A stretch of DNA of 64,000 nt. Source: Botryosphaeria dothidea (Eukaryota > Ascomycota > Dothideomycetes > Botryosphaeriales > Botryosphaeriaceae). Within the stretch, counting starts at the first letter, position 1, and each line of letters starts with the position of its first letter. Positions 39,350 through 48,908 of the stretch are shown piece after piece. A model generated the notes under the pieces. That model was given only the letters and a program-made list of their open reading frames with translations, did not search any database and was not told the origin of the DNA. A program made the position numbers and the translations under genes. The stretch lies in contig WWBZ02000001.1 of assembly GCA_011503125.2 (NCBI GenBank), positions 5,642,001-5,706,000 on the forward strand. Reading direction: 5' to 3'.

Positions 39350-42300
39350 AAGCTCCTGTCGAAAATCGCAGGCAGGAGCCCATAGTGGAGGAAAAGCAGG
39401 AAGTGCGGAACGAATGGCGCAAGCAGCAACGCAAGCTGGAACAAGATTCACTCCTTACCCCAGTCATGATCAATAAAGAGTCTTTCGGTAAAGCTCTCGC
39501 CGATACTGGTTGTGAATTCTACGCTGTTATGAGCCACGGTTTTGCTAAACGCTGCAACCTCCCGCGTATAAAGATCTCCCCAAGGACACTGGACGGACTT
39601 ACACCTACAGGATAGAAAATAGACGAGGTTGCCTGGGCTGAAGTAGACATTGGAGGCCACTGCCAGAAGCGCATGTTCTTCTACATCGTGCCTAGGCTTT
39701 CCGGTTGCGACCTAATGTTGGGAAGCCCATGGATGGTACAGGAAAAAGCGGTACTCGATCAAAGTGAACGGACTATTACCTTTAAGGACACAGGGCTAGT
39801 AGTAAAACAAGCAATAGATCTTCCTAGCCCCCAGGGCAAGCTCATCGGAGCCTCTGCCTTCAGTTACCTCTTAAGGAACCGAGAAAAGAAAGGGTACCAA
39901 GTCTTTACAGCGAGCCTAGCGGACATTAATAAGGCTCTTCAAGAGAAAACCCCCACGGATACTCAGGCCCGGCTACCTAGCTGGGTGGACCCTCGATGGA
40001 TACGCCTATTTGACAAGAAGGAGGCAGACAAACTCCCACCGCACCGGCCTGGAATTGACCACCAAATCGAATTAGAAAAGGATAGCAACGGCAAAACACC
40101 GGACGCCCCATGGGGACCCCTATACAACATGTCCCGTGACGAGCTTCTAGTACTTAGGAAGACTCTTAACGAACTACTCGACAAGGGGTTTATCCGGGTA
40201 AGCAATTCCCCGGCCGCTGCTCCCGTACTATTTGTCAAGAAACCAGGCGGAGGTCTACGCTTCTGCTGCGACTATCGGGCACTCAACCGGATTACGAGAA
40301 AGGACCGCTACCCCTTGCCACTTATCCAAGAGACTCTTAATAGAATTAGTAAGGCGAGATGGTTCACAAAGCTGGATGTGACTGCTGCCTTCCACCGGAT
40401 ACGAATTGCCGAAGGGAGCGAATGGTTAACGGCATTCCGGACTCGATTCGGACTCTTCGAATGGCTGGTGACGCCCTTTGGACTGGCAAACGCCCCAAGC
40501 ACCTTCCAACGGTATATCAATTGGACCCTAAAGGACTTCCTCGATGACTTTGTCTCCGCGTACGTGGATGACATCTTAATCTTTACGGATGGATCCCGCC
40601 GAGCGCACCGGGAAAAGGTCAATAAGGTCTTAGAGAAACTGGATGCTGCAGGTCTACAACTTGACCTAAAGAAATGTGAATTCGAAGTCCAGTCGACCAA
40701 GTATCTAGGGTATATTATCGAAGCAGGCAAAGGCATCCGCATGGACCCGGAAAAGACCAAGGCAATTCAAGAGTGGAATGCTCCAACCACGGCAAAAGGA
40801 GTACTCGGTTTCCTCGGTTTTGCGAACTTCTATCGGCGTTTTATTAAGGGCTTTTCTAACCTAGTAGCCCCTCTAGTATCACTTACGAGGAAGAACGTAC
40901 CCTTCCAGTGGAACCAGGAAACCGAGCTCGCGTTTGGAAAATTGAAAAAGGCTTTCATCACGGCACCGGTCCTTATGCAATTCGACCCGGAGAGGGAGAC
41001 GATCCTCGCCACGGACTCCTCAGGATACTGTATAGGAGGAGTGCTTCAACAGTACGATAACGACGGTTTCCTACGTCCCGTAGCGTTCTTTTCGAAGAAG
41101 AACCTACCCGCGGAATGCAACTACCCGATCTACGACAAGGAACTACTCGCAGTAGTCAAGTGCCTACGCCAGTGGGATGCCGAGCTAAGGGGACTGCACC
41201 AGTTCAAGATCCTCACCGACCACAAGAATCTAGAGTACTTTACTACGGCGAGGAGACTTTCCGAGAGGCAGATTCGATGGTGGAGGGAACTTAGCCGCTT
41301 TTCCTTTATTATCGAATATACCCCAGGAAGGACTAACGGACTGGCCGACGCATTGACAAGAAGGGACCAAGACTTGCCTACAACGGATATGGACGAGAGA
41401 CTTGAACAAAGAACGGCTCAATTACTCCAGTCAATGCCCCATGGATTAGTCCTCAATACTGGATCACCAGAGGACCCTGAAGAACAAGAATGGAGTAATG
41501 AAGATTCACTTCTATCTGAAGAAGCTATGGCAATTAAACCTCGACAAGCACGACCAGGACAACAAGCACGAGAACCCCCTTTCCTAGAGGATCAATGGCA
41601 AGAGGCACTCCAGCAGGACCAAGTGTTAAGGCAACTCCGGGAAGCAGTACAACGAAGAGAAAGGACCTTCCCACCAGAGTTTGCAACTAAGTTTAAGATC
41701 TCGATCGCGGAGTGTTCACTAGACTATCAAGGAAACCTCCTCTTTAGGGAAAGGAGATGGGTACCGGACTCCGAGCCACTACGAACAAGGATCATCCAAG
41801 AGATGCATGACTCTCCCCTCTCGGCACACCCCGGACGCGTTCAAACTACCTCCCTCGTAGCAAGGCACTTCTTCTGGCCAGGATTCGTTAACGATATCCG
41901 GAGGTTTTGTAGGAACTGTGACGTCTGTGGAAGGACTAAGGTCTGGAGGGATCGGAAGCAAGGGTTACTCAAACCGTTACCAGTACCAAGTCGTCAATGG
42001 AGAGAGATCTCTATTGACTTTGTTGGGCCCCTACCATTGAGCAACGGATGCGAGATGCTTATGGTAATCACTGATAGGCTAGGGAAAGGAGTGATCCTTG
42101 AGGCCTGCCCGAACACTGAGACGGAAACCATTGCAAGGCTCTTTATTGCATGCTTCTACCGGAACCACGGAGTCCCAACAGCAATAGTATCTGATAGGGG
42201 AACGCAGTTCGTTAGCCTTCTCTAGCAACGTATCTGTCAACTACTTAAGATTAAGAGGCGCATCTCAACGGCCTACCACCCTCAAACGGACGGATCAACG

Positions 42301-43086
42301 GAAAGGATGAACACTGAAGTGGAAAGGAAGCTCGCGCTGTTCGTAGAGCACTATCAACAAGACTGGGCGGACCGGTTACCGGTAGTCCAGTTGGCTCTCA
42401 ACGGAAGAACCTCAACTACGACGCAGGCAAGCCCGTTCTTTCTTTCCCACGGGTACCATCTCGAGCCTCTAGAGCTATCCGAAGATATCCAACCTGGTGA
42501 CCTCCAAAGGGACTCCCTAGTAGCAAGGGCCGATACAATCGTGGCAAAGATCAAAGAGGTAACGGACTGGGCACAAATGGCAATGGCGGATGCACAGCAG
42601 GAACAGGAACGGCAGGCTAACCGGCAAAGGAACCCATCCCCTGCGTACAAGGTAGGTGATAAGGTCTGGCTACACCTAAAGAACCTAAGGACGGATAGAC
42701 CAAGCAAGAAGCTCGATAACAAGGCAGCTAAGTTCACCGTCATCGAGGTAGTTGGATCCCACAGCTACAAGTTGGATATCCCCGGAGCGGTGCACAACGT
42801 CTTTAACGTGGACCTACTCCGGCCAGCGGGAACAGACCCTTTGCCAAGCCAAGTACAGGACGACTATCAACCACCACCGGTTCAGGTAGATGGTCAAGAC
42901 GAATGGAGGGTGGAGGGAATCCTAGATGAACGAATGGCAAGGAAACCAGGACAAAGGAGCCGCCAACTCCAGTATCAAGTCAAATGGGAAGGGTATGCAA
43001 GGCCAACATGGGAACCGGCATCAGCACTACAGGACACAGCAGCGCTGGACACGTACCTAAAACAGAAGGACCGACAAGAGCTCTAG
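39217..43086 (+). pseudogene. pol: Ty3-3 pol: protease, RT, RNase H, integrase, chromodomain; two in-frame TAG codons
   Basis: Frame -1 to gag, open from 39217 and overlapping gag by about 130 nt. Protease active site DTG at 39502-39510. RT has KLDV and the intact box YVDD at 40561-40572. RNase H has Asp (41014), Glu (41140) and Asp (41218). Integrase zinc finger is H-x6-H-x29-C-x2-C (41806 to 41928). The catalytic triad is Asp 42016, Asp 42193, Glu 42301, that is D-x58-D-x35-E. A chromodomain ends the protein (about 42898-43077; EWRVEGILD, YQVKWEGY, TWEP). Two stops break it: TAG at 39613-39615, between protease and RT, and TAG at 42223-42225, between the second Asp and the Glu of integrase. 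Both fit TGG to TAG by RIP. As it stands no complete polyprotein can be made. Confidence 0.92.
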
Positions 43087-43574
43087 GGAACCGAGCGGAG
43101 ACTACAGGTGGACAAAAGGTTAAGCGGTTTAGCCCGGCCGGAGCCGAGCCTGCACACACCAGATGAGCACTGCACCACCCGCCCCGAGGGCGAGCGAGGC
43201 ACAAGCGGTCACCTGGTGTGGGCATTACAGACCACAGGACCTAGTCCCGTGCCGGACAACCCTCTCCCTGCCAATAGGCAGGCCCTCAATTCGACAGCCA
43301 GTCGACAAGCTCATAGGAGCCAATTAACTGAGGGATGTCGCCACCCCAAGGCACGTATCACCGCACCTGCTATCGGTCAGCCAAGTTTCCAACTACACCA
43401 TGTAGCCGTTTAATGGTTCAGGGTTCGCTTTTTCAACCTATATACCCACACCCACTAAAAACGCGACCGACAAGCAAGCAAGGCAAACAGGGCAAGTGGG
43501 GCAAGCAGGGCAAGCAGGACAAGCAAGGCAAACAGGGCAAGCAGGGCAAGCAGGGCAGGCAGGGCAGGAAGGGT

Positions 43575-43610
<36 letters not shown>

Positions 43611-43691
43611 AGGGAAAGGTCAAAAAGCAACAGTCCCCACCCGGATTCGAACCCGTAACCTCTCGAACCGGGAGGAGGAGGGGGGGGGTGA
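43087..43691 (+). other. Ty3-3 3' untranslated region and polypurine tract
   Basis: About 600 bp without coding evidence. It holds a GGGCAAGCA minisatellite (about 43471-43574), a run of 34 A (43576-43609), a segment resembling the antisense of a tRNA 3' half (43631-43672; T-loop TTCGAA reads on both strands), and the purine tract 43669-43689 directly before the 3' LTR, the expected plus-strand primer. Short frames crossing the A run (Lys repeats) are not genes. Confidence 0.75.
43471..43609 (+). repeat. GGGCAAGCA minisatellite followed by A34 run
   Basis: About eleven imperfect 9-bp units (GGGCAAGCA, GGGCAAACA, GGACAAGCA, GGGCAGGCA) pass into GGGTC and then 34 consecutive A. Located in the 3' UTR of Ty3-3. 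No second copy of this element is present for comparison. Confidence 0.85.
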
Positions 43692-43875
43692 TGTTAGAGT
43701 CTGAAGCCTCAGGATCAAGCCTCAGAGGATCATCGGCAGATCACGTGACGCCAAGCCTTTCTTGTATATAACTTTCCTCTTTCTTCTACGACTTCTTCTC
43801 TTTCTCCTTAAGTCTAGCTTAACGTATATAGCGCAATATACCTTTCAGCGATCATCCTAAGGTTAAGCCCTAATA
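43692..43875 (+). repeat. 3' LTR of Ty3-3
   Basis: Identical to the 5' LTR except four transitions in the last 17 bp: G to A at 43859, 43865 and 43872, and C to T at 43874. The terminal CA is now TA. All four fit RIP at CpA/TpG. Confidence 0.93.
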
Positions 43876-43880
43876 GAAAG

Positions 43881-43981
43881 TAGCTACGGTTTCTCCTTCT
43901 ATATACTCTTATAGATAGCTATAGCTATATAGACTCTTTAGAGAGCTAAATTAGCTTAAAAATTAAATTTATCTATCTATC
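43881..43981 (+). repeat. SINE-2, third segment with TATC tail
   Basis: Follows the second gaaag (43876-43880) of Ty3-3. Homologous to the last 100 bp of SINE-1, with RIP-type differences, and ends AAATTTATCTATCTATC. The target sequence tatatatagatttt (43982-43995) comes next and then SINE-1 begins. Confidence 0.78.
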
Positions 43982-43995
43982 TATATATAGATTTT

Positions 43996-44606
43996 GGCGG
44001 GGTGGTGTACTGGTAGGGTACACTTCCACGGTAACCTGGCCTTTCTGGGGTGGCATAGGTTCTAAGTTCGAATCTTAGACCGCTTACCTACTCGTGGCAT
44101 ATGCGTCCCACGTTAAAAGCATACGTACCCGCGTTCTCCCTAGCGGTGATAAGGGGGAAAATCTATAGGTGGTTAGGGTGGGCCATAAGTGGCATGTACG
44201 TCCCACTATAAAAGTATACGTACCCGCGTTCTCTCTGGCGGTAACAAGGGGGAGAAGGGCCAGCTAGGCGCTTCTAAAAATAAATTTTAAGAGCGCTTTA
44301 CCAGCGCTTATAAATAGGTAAGCCGGGACTTCTTACGGCTTAGTCTTAAGATTTATAGTTACCTCTCTCTATAGTTCCTCCCTCTTAGCTACTCTTCCTA
44401 CTTTAGACACCGCTACCAGTATATAGAAAAACTATACTAAATAGAGTATCTGCGGATACTACTATTATAGATAGGGAAGGTTTTTACCCGGGCTATCCCA
44501 AGAAAGTAGCCACGGTTTCCCCTTCTATATACCCTTATAGATAGCTACAGCTATATAGACCTTTCGGGGAGCTAAATTAGCTTAAAAAAAATTAAATTTA
44601 TCTATC
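43996..44606 (+). mobile_element. SINE-1: tRNA-derived SINE (611 bp) with LINE-like TATC tail
   Basis: The head folds as a tRNA-like RNA polymerase III promoter: a perfect 6-bp D-arm stem at 44005-44010/44018-44023 with a 7-base loop, and a perfect 6-bp T-arm stem at 44061-44066/44074-44079 around TTCGAAT. The body contains a direct duplication of about 65 bp (44094-44157 and 44189-44253). The 3' end, AAATTAAATTTATCTATC, is the same type as the LINE tail. It is flanked by tatatatagatttt (43982-43995 and 44607-44620). It retains CpA/TpG, unlike SINE-2, so it is younger. No coding capacity. I know of no named family that it matches, but no search could be run. Confidence 0.78.
44005..44079 (+). 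promoter_or_regulatory. Internal Pol III promoter of SINE-1 (A box and B box)
   Basis: The A-box region is TGGTGTACTGGTAGGG (44003-44018), inside a D-arm-like hairpin. The B box is AGTTCGAATCT (44065-44075), inside a T-arm-like hairpin. Spacing of about 50 bp fits a type 2 internal Pol III promoter. In SINE-2 the T-loop reads TTTAAAT, so its B box is destroyed. Confidence 0.65.
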
Positions 44607-44662
44607 TATATATAGATTTTTAGTTAAAAGTAATACTATTATTTCGGCTTTACTATCTTATA
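44607..44662 (+). repeat. 3' LTR of Ty3-2, right part
   Basis: The stretch starts with the SINE target sequence (tatatatagatttt) and continues TAGTTAAAAGTAATAC and onward, matching Ty3-2x LTR positions 5085-5140 in reverse complement. It ends near CTTATA, where LINE F begins. Together with 26817-27004 it gives about 230 bp, the same as the Ty3-2x LTR. Confidence 0.68.
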
Positions 44663-47600
44663 ACGTATTAGTAAGCTAGCCTAGCTAAAGAGGAAGCTCC
44701 TAGAGAAGAAAACTTACTCGACTATTATTCTTAGTACTATAAACCCCGAAACCGCTAACTAAATTATTAATAAGGGGCTTATTATTAACTTTACTATCTA
44801 TATAGCGTAGTACTATAACGTAGCCTTTATAGTAACCTAGTATTTTAAGTACTAGGCCTACGAATATATTACTAACTATTATAAAAAAGAGGAAAAGTAC
44901 GGATAGTATAGTAAGATATATAATACTAGGGACTACTCTAAGGAAAGTATATAGTACGTAAACTACTCTTAAAGATATATAGCCTAGAGTAACTCCTACC
45001 TAGCACGTAGAGCCTACTATACTAAGACCGCCTAGACTCGCCTAGTAGTACTAAAAAGGCACCGGAAAGGACCCCTAATAACTAAAATATAGCCTTAAAC
45101 TAACTAGTTAACCGTTAGACTAAGAAAGAGAATTAGGGAGGAGGAGCCGGTTAAGAGGGGACTAGGTAGGCTAAGAGACTTAAGCCGCCCCCCGCCTCCT
45201 AACTAAATAAGGTTTACTAGACTTAATAGCTTATAATACGCCTTAGAGAAGCCCGCGGGAACTCTCTTCTTATAGCCTATACTACTAGCCCCCTCGTAGC
45301 CGGACCTAGAGATAGAAAGAAGTTAATATTAGATATAGGCTCTCTCTCTATTATATAGTATAATATCTATAAGAGTAAAGATAAGGTAATACTTCCGCTC
45401 TTTAAGGAAGTAGACCTAAAGATCTACTATATTCTAGCTATCTAGAAATCTTAGAGAAACCCGAGGGTTAAGATAATAGTAAGATACTCTACCTACTATA
45501 TAGTTTTTTCCTAGAAGAGAGTAGTAAGAATCTACTTCTTTATAAGTAAGGCTATTAGCCCCGACTTCTAATAAGTAATAGTCTATTTACTAGATCTTAT
45601 TATACTATCCCTTATTACTAAGATATATATAATCTATATCTATAACTACTATAATCCTCCGCTAGCCTCTTATACTAGTATAGCGCTAGAAACCCTATCT
45701 CTTCTACCGGAAGTTCTTAGAAAACTAGAAGAGTATATTCTTCTAGGGGACTTTAATCTCTACTATTCTATCTAGAGAGGTATAACCTCCCTAATATACT
45801 ATATTCTAGCGGATAACCTAATTAAGATAGCTACTATAGCTAATCTTAATCTAATTCTTTTAAGAGATACTATTACTAGACGAGATAGTAGTAGCGAGAG
45901 TACTCTAGATCTTATCTTTATATTATAGTAGCTAGAGAAGAGAATCCTTAGCTATAGAGTTAGCTAAAAGCTCGAATTATTCTCTAACTACCTACCTATT
46001 CTTACTATACTTAATTTTTCTCCTATCTTCGTAGAACTACGCCTTCTAAGATTCTAGTAGAAGAAAGTAGACTAGAAGAGAACTAATAATATACTCTAAT
46101 TAAAGCTCGAATACCTTAAAGTAGCCTCTCTTAATACTAAAGTAGATCTAAATTACTTTACTATACTACTCTAGAAGGCTATCTAAAGAATAATCTAGAA
46201 GACTATTCTAGTAGCGAGACCCTTACCCTAGGCCTCTATATAATAGATAAAGAAGTATTTAGATCTAGTATACTAGGCTAGAGTAGCTAGAAGAAAGTAG
46301 ACGGCTATAGAAAGGGAGAAGAACTAAGTAGTATACTAAACTATTACTAATAGTAAGAAGAGGTAGATTAGAAGAGATAGAATAAAAGTATAGCGTAGAA
46401 TAGTAGCTAAGATTACTTCGGACCTATCTATACTCTAGAAGCTCTTAAAGTAGATAAGAATAAGAATACTAGAACCTCTAGCCCTACTTTAGTTTCTATC
46501 TCTCTAGAAAGTAGATAAATAACTATATTACGATAACTAGTCTAAGGTAGAAATTCTTACTAACTAGTTCTTTCTACTTTCTAGGACTACTAACCTCTTA
46601 GATCTAGATAGATATATATATCTAGTATTAGTAGAGATTCTCTAAGATCTTACTAAAGAGTAGATCCTCTATACTATTAAGAAGCTTCCTCTAGATAAGA
46701 TACTAGGCCTAGATAAGATTACTAATAGATTTCTAAAGTAATACGCTAAGATACTAAGGGGACCTCTTACTAGACTCTTTTAGGAATATCTCGTACTTAA
46801 ATACTACTCTAGATAGTTTAAAAGCTCTATTACCGTAGTTCTTAGAAAACTATAGAGGAACGACTATACTAAAGCTAAGTTATTTAGACTAATTACTTTA
46901 CTTAATACGCTAGAGAAGCTACTTAAGAGGATTATAGTAGATAGAATCTCCTAGACTACTAAAGTATACGGCCTACTCTTTAATATATAGATAGGAGCTA
47001 GAAGAAATAGATCCGTAGTAGTAGCTCTTAATCTACTTATAGAATAGATCTATACTATCTAGGTATAAGACCTAGAACTAGTAGCTTTAGTTCTTAGCCT
47101 AGATATCTCGAGAGTATATAACTACGTATCTTATAGAAGGCTTCTCTATAATATAAGGATAGTAAAACTCTTAGAATAGGTAGAAAGATTTACCCGATCC
47201 TTTCTATAGGACCGTACTACTTAGCTATTCTTTAGAGACTTTACTAGTCTACTAATCTAGACCTTAACCGGGATTTCCTAGAAATCCTTACTATCGCCGA
47301 TACTCTATCTATTCTTTACTTCTAACCTACTTATATAGCTACGTAGGAGTAATACCTTCTCTTTTAGATTCGTCGATAATACTAATATTCTAATCTTTAG
47401 TAGATCTATAGAATAGAACTATAGAATACTAGAGGGAGTATATTAAATTTACGAGTACTAGGTAGCTACCTACGGGTTAGCTTTCTCGCCTAATAAGTAT
47501 TATCTTACTTATTTTATAAGAAAACTAAGGAGATTTAATATAGTAGTAGGAATCCGTATCCCTAGATTTACTAGATACTTAGAGCTAATAATTAAGATTC

Positions 47601-48908
47601 TAAGAGTCTACGTAGATAATAAGCTTAAATAGAAACTCTATATTAGGAAAATAGAAGCTAAGGTAATTAAATAGTATATATCTCTCTCTAGACTCGTAGC
47701 GTCTATCTAGGGAGCCTTATTTATTAAAGCCTACTATATCTATACGGCCGTAGTAAGACTAGTTCTTATCTACGGCTATAGGATATAGTATACTTTAGAG
47801 AAAATTCTAGAGTAGAGGAAAATAGCTATCTAGCTACTAAAGAAGATCTAAAACTAGTATCTACGTACTATCTTAGAGGCGTATAAGTTAACTAGTATAT
47901 AAATCTTAGAGTATAAGATAGAGATTCCCCTACTCTTACTATATCTAGACGAACTAATACTAGCTTAGACTATTAGAGCTAGAAATAGCCTAGTCGCGGT
48001 AGTAGTAGAGAAAACTTATTAGAGTATTAAATAGATAGCTTAGGCTACTCTAAGTACTAAAGGCGCCGCTAGCTCTACTAAAAGAACTCTACTTAGAAAA
48101 AAGGTAAACTTACTTCTTAACTACTACTCCTCTACCTACTAGAGTTTTTTAGAGCGAACGAAGCTACGTATAGTATATAGAAATAAGTAGAAGAAGAGAT
48201 AGATAAAGTCTACTAGCTAGAGAAGATAAGATAAGCTAGTAGCCTAAAGTATATAGTAGAACCTAAAAATTAGATAAATCTATAGCGAACTATCTAAGCT
48301 ATAGAGTATACTCGCTATTCTACTACGTATAGAGTATATTAGACTAAAGAACTTCCTCTTAAGGCGTAAGGTACTAGAGTATTCTAGTCCTATCTATCTA
48401 TACGGCTAGTATAGATAAACTCTAAAGTATATTCTCCTCTTCTATCTCTATTTCTAATAGAGTAGAATATAGATACTCTAAAGGGTAGGAACTACGGACT
48501 ACTACTTTCTTCTCTTAATAAAGAAGAGAATTAAAGTAGTAATAAACTAGTTCTTATACCTAGGGCTACTTAAGTAATTTAGCCTAGTAAGAAAACTAAT
48601 ATAGAAAGATAACTAGAAAGAGGAACTAGGAGAATAACTAGGATTACTAGAACTACTAAAACCTAAATAACTACGAGAATAAGAACTAAAGAGATAGGTC
48701 TAGTAGATAAATATAGGGCTACTATAGTAGCCGCTACTAGTAAGAAGAAAAAATAAGAATTAGTATAGAATAGTATATCTAGAGAGAGAGAAGGGGTTTT
48801 TACTAGGCGAAAAGATTTTTCTTCTCGTATAAAATAACTATAGATAGTTAGCCCCGTATAGACCCGTAAGGGAGCTATATCGGAAAGAAATAAATTTATC
48901 TATCTATC
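44663..48908 (+). mobile_element. LINE copy F, 5'-truncated
   Basis: Begins in ORF1 at the sequence coding LRISKLA, about 0.9 kb inside the full-length element, and ends in the TATC tail at 48898-48908. Zinc knuckles at about 44830-44935, endonuclease 45330-45900, RT with FVDN near 47370. It joins the end of the Ty3-2 LTR on the left and Ty3-1b (tatacgacttcg) on the right, with only TATA shared between flanks. Heavy RIP. Confidence 0.85.

Larger units (their letters stand above)
37842..43875 (+). mobile_element. Ty3-3: young, nearly intact Ty3/gypsy chromovirus (6034 bp)
   Basis: Two 184-bp LTRs (37842-38025, 43692-43875) with TSD gaaag on both sides. Between them are a leader with a 9-bp minisatellite, intact gag, pol with two nonsense codons, a long 3' UTR with a minisatellite and a 34-A run, and a purine tract. 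CpA/TpG are abundant, so the element escaped most RIP. The LTRs differ at only four positions, all near the right-hand outer end. It is inserted in SINE-2. Confidence 0.95.

Noticed and set aside
38188..42743. Minus-strand frames of 60-150 codons across Ty3-3
   Set aside because: Complementary shadows of intact gag and pol; no independent start context or domain.
43335..43771. Frames with Lys-rich or Phe-rich runs
   Set aside because: Produced by the A34 run and minisatellite in the Ty3-3 3' UTR.
43996..44085. A functional tRNA gene
   Set aside because: D and T arms are good, but the acceptor stem and anticodon arm do not pair cleanly and the unit continues as a 611-bp repeat with a LINE-type tail. 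It is a SINE head.
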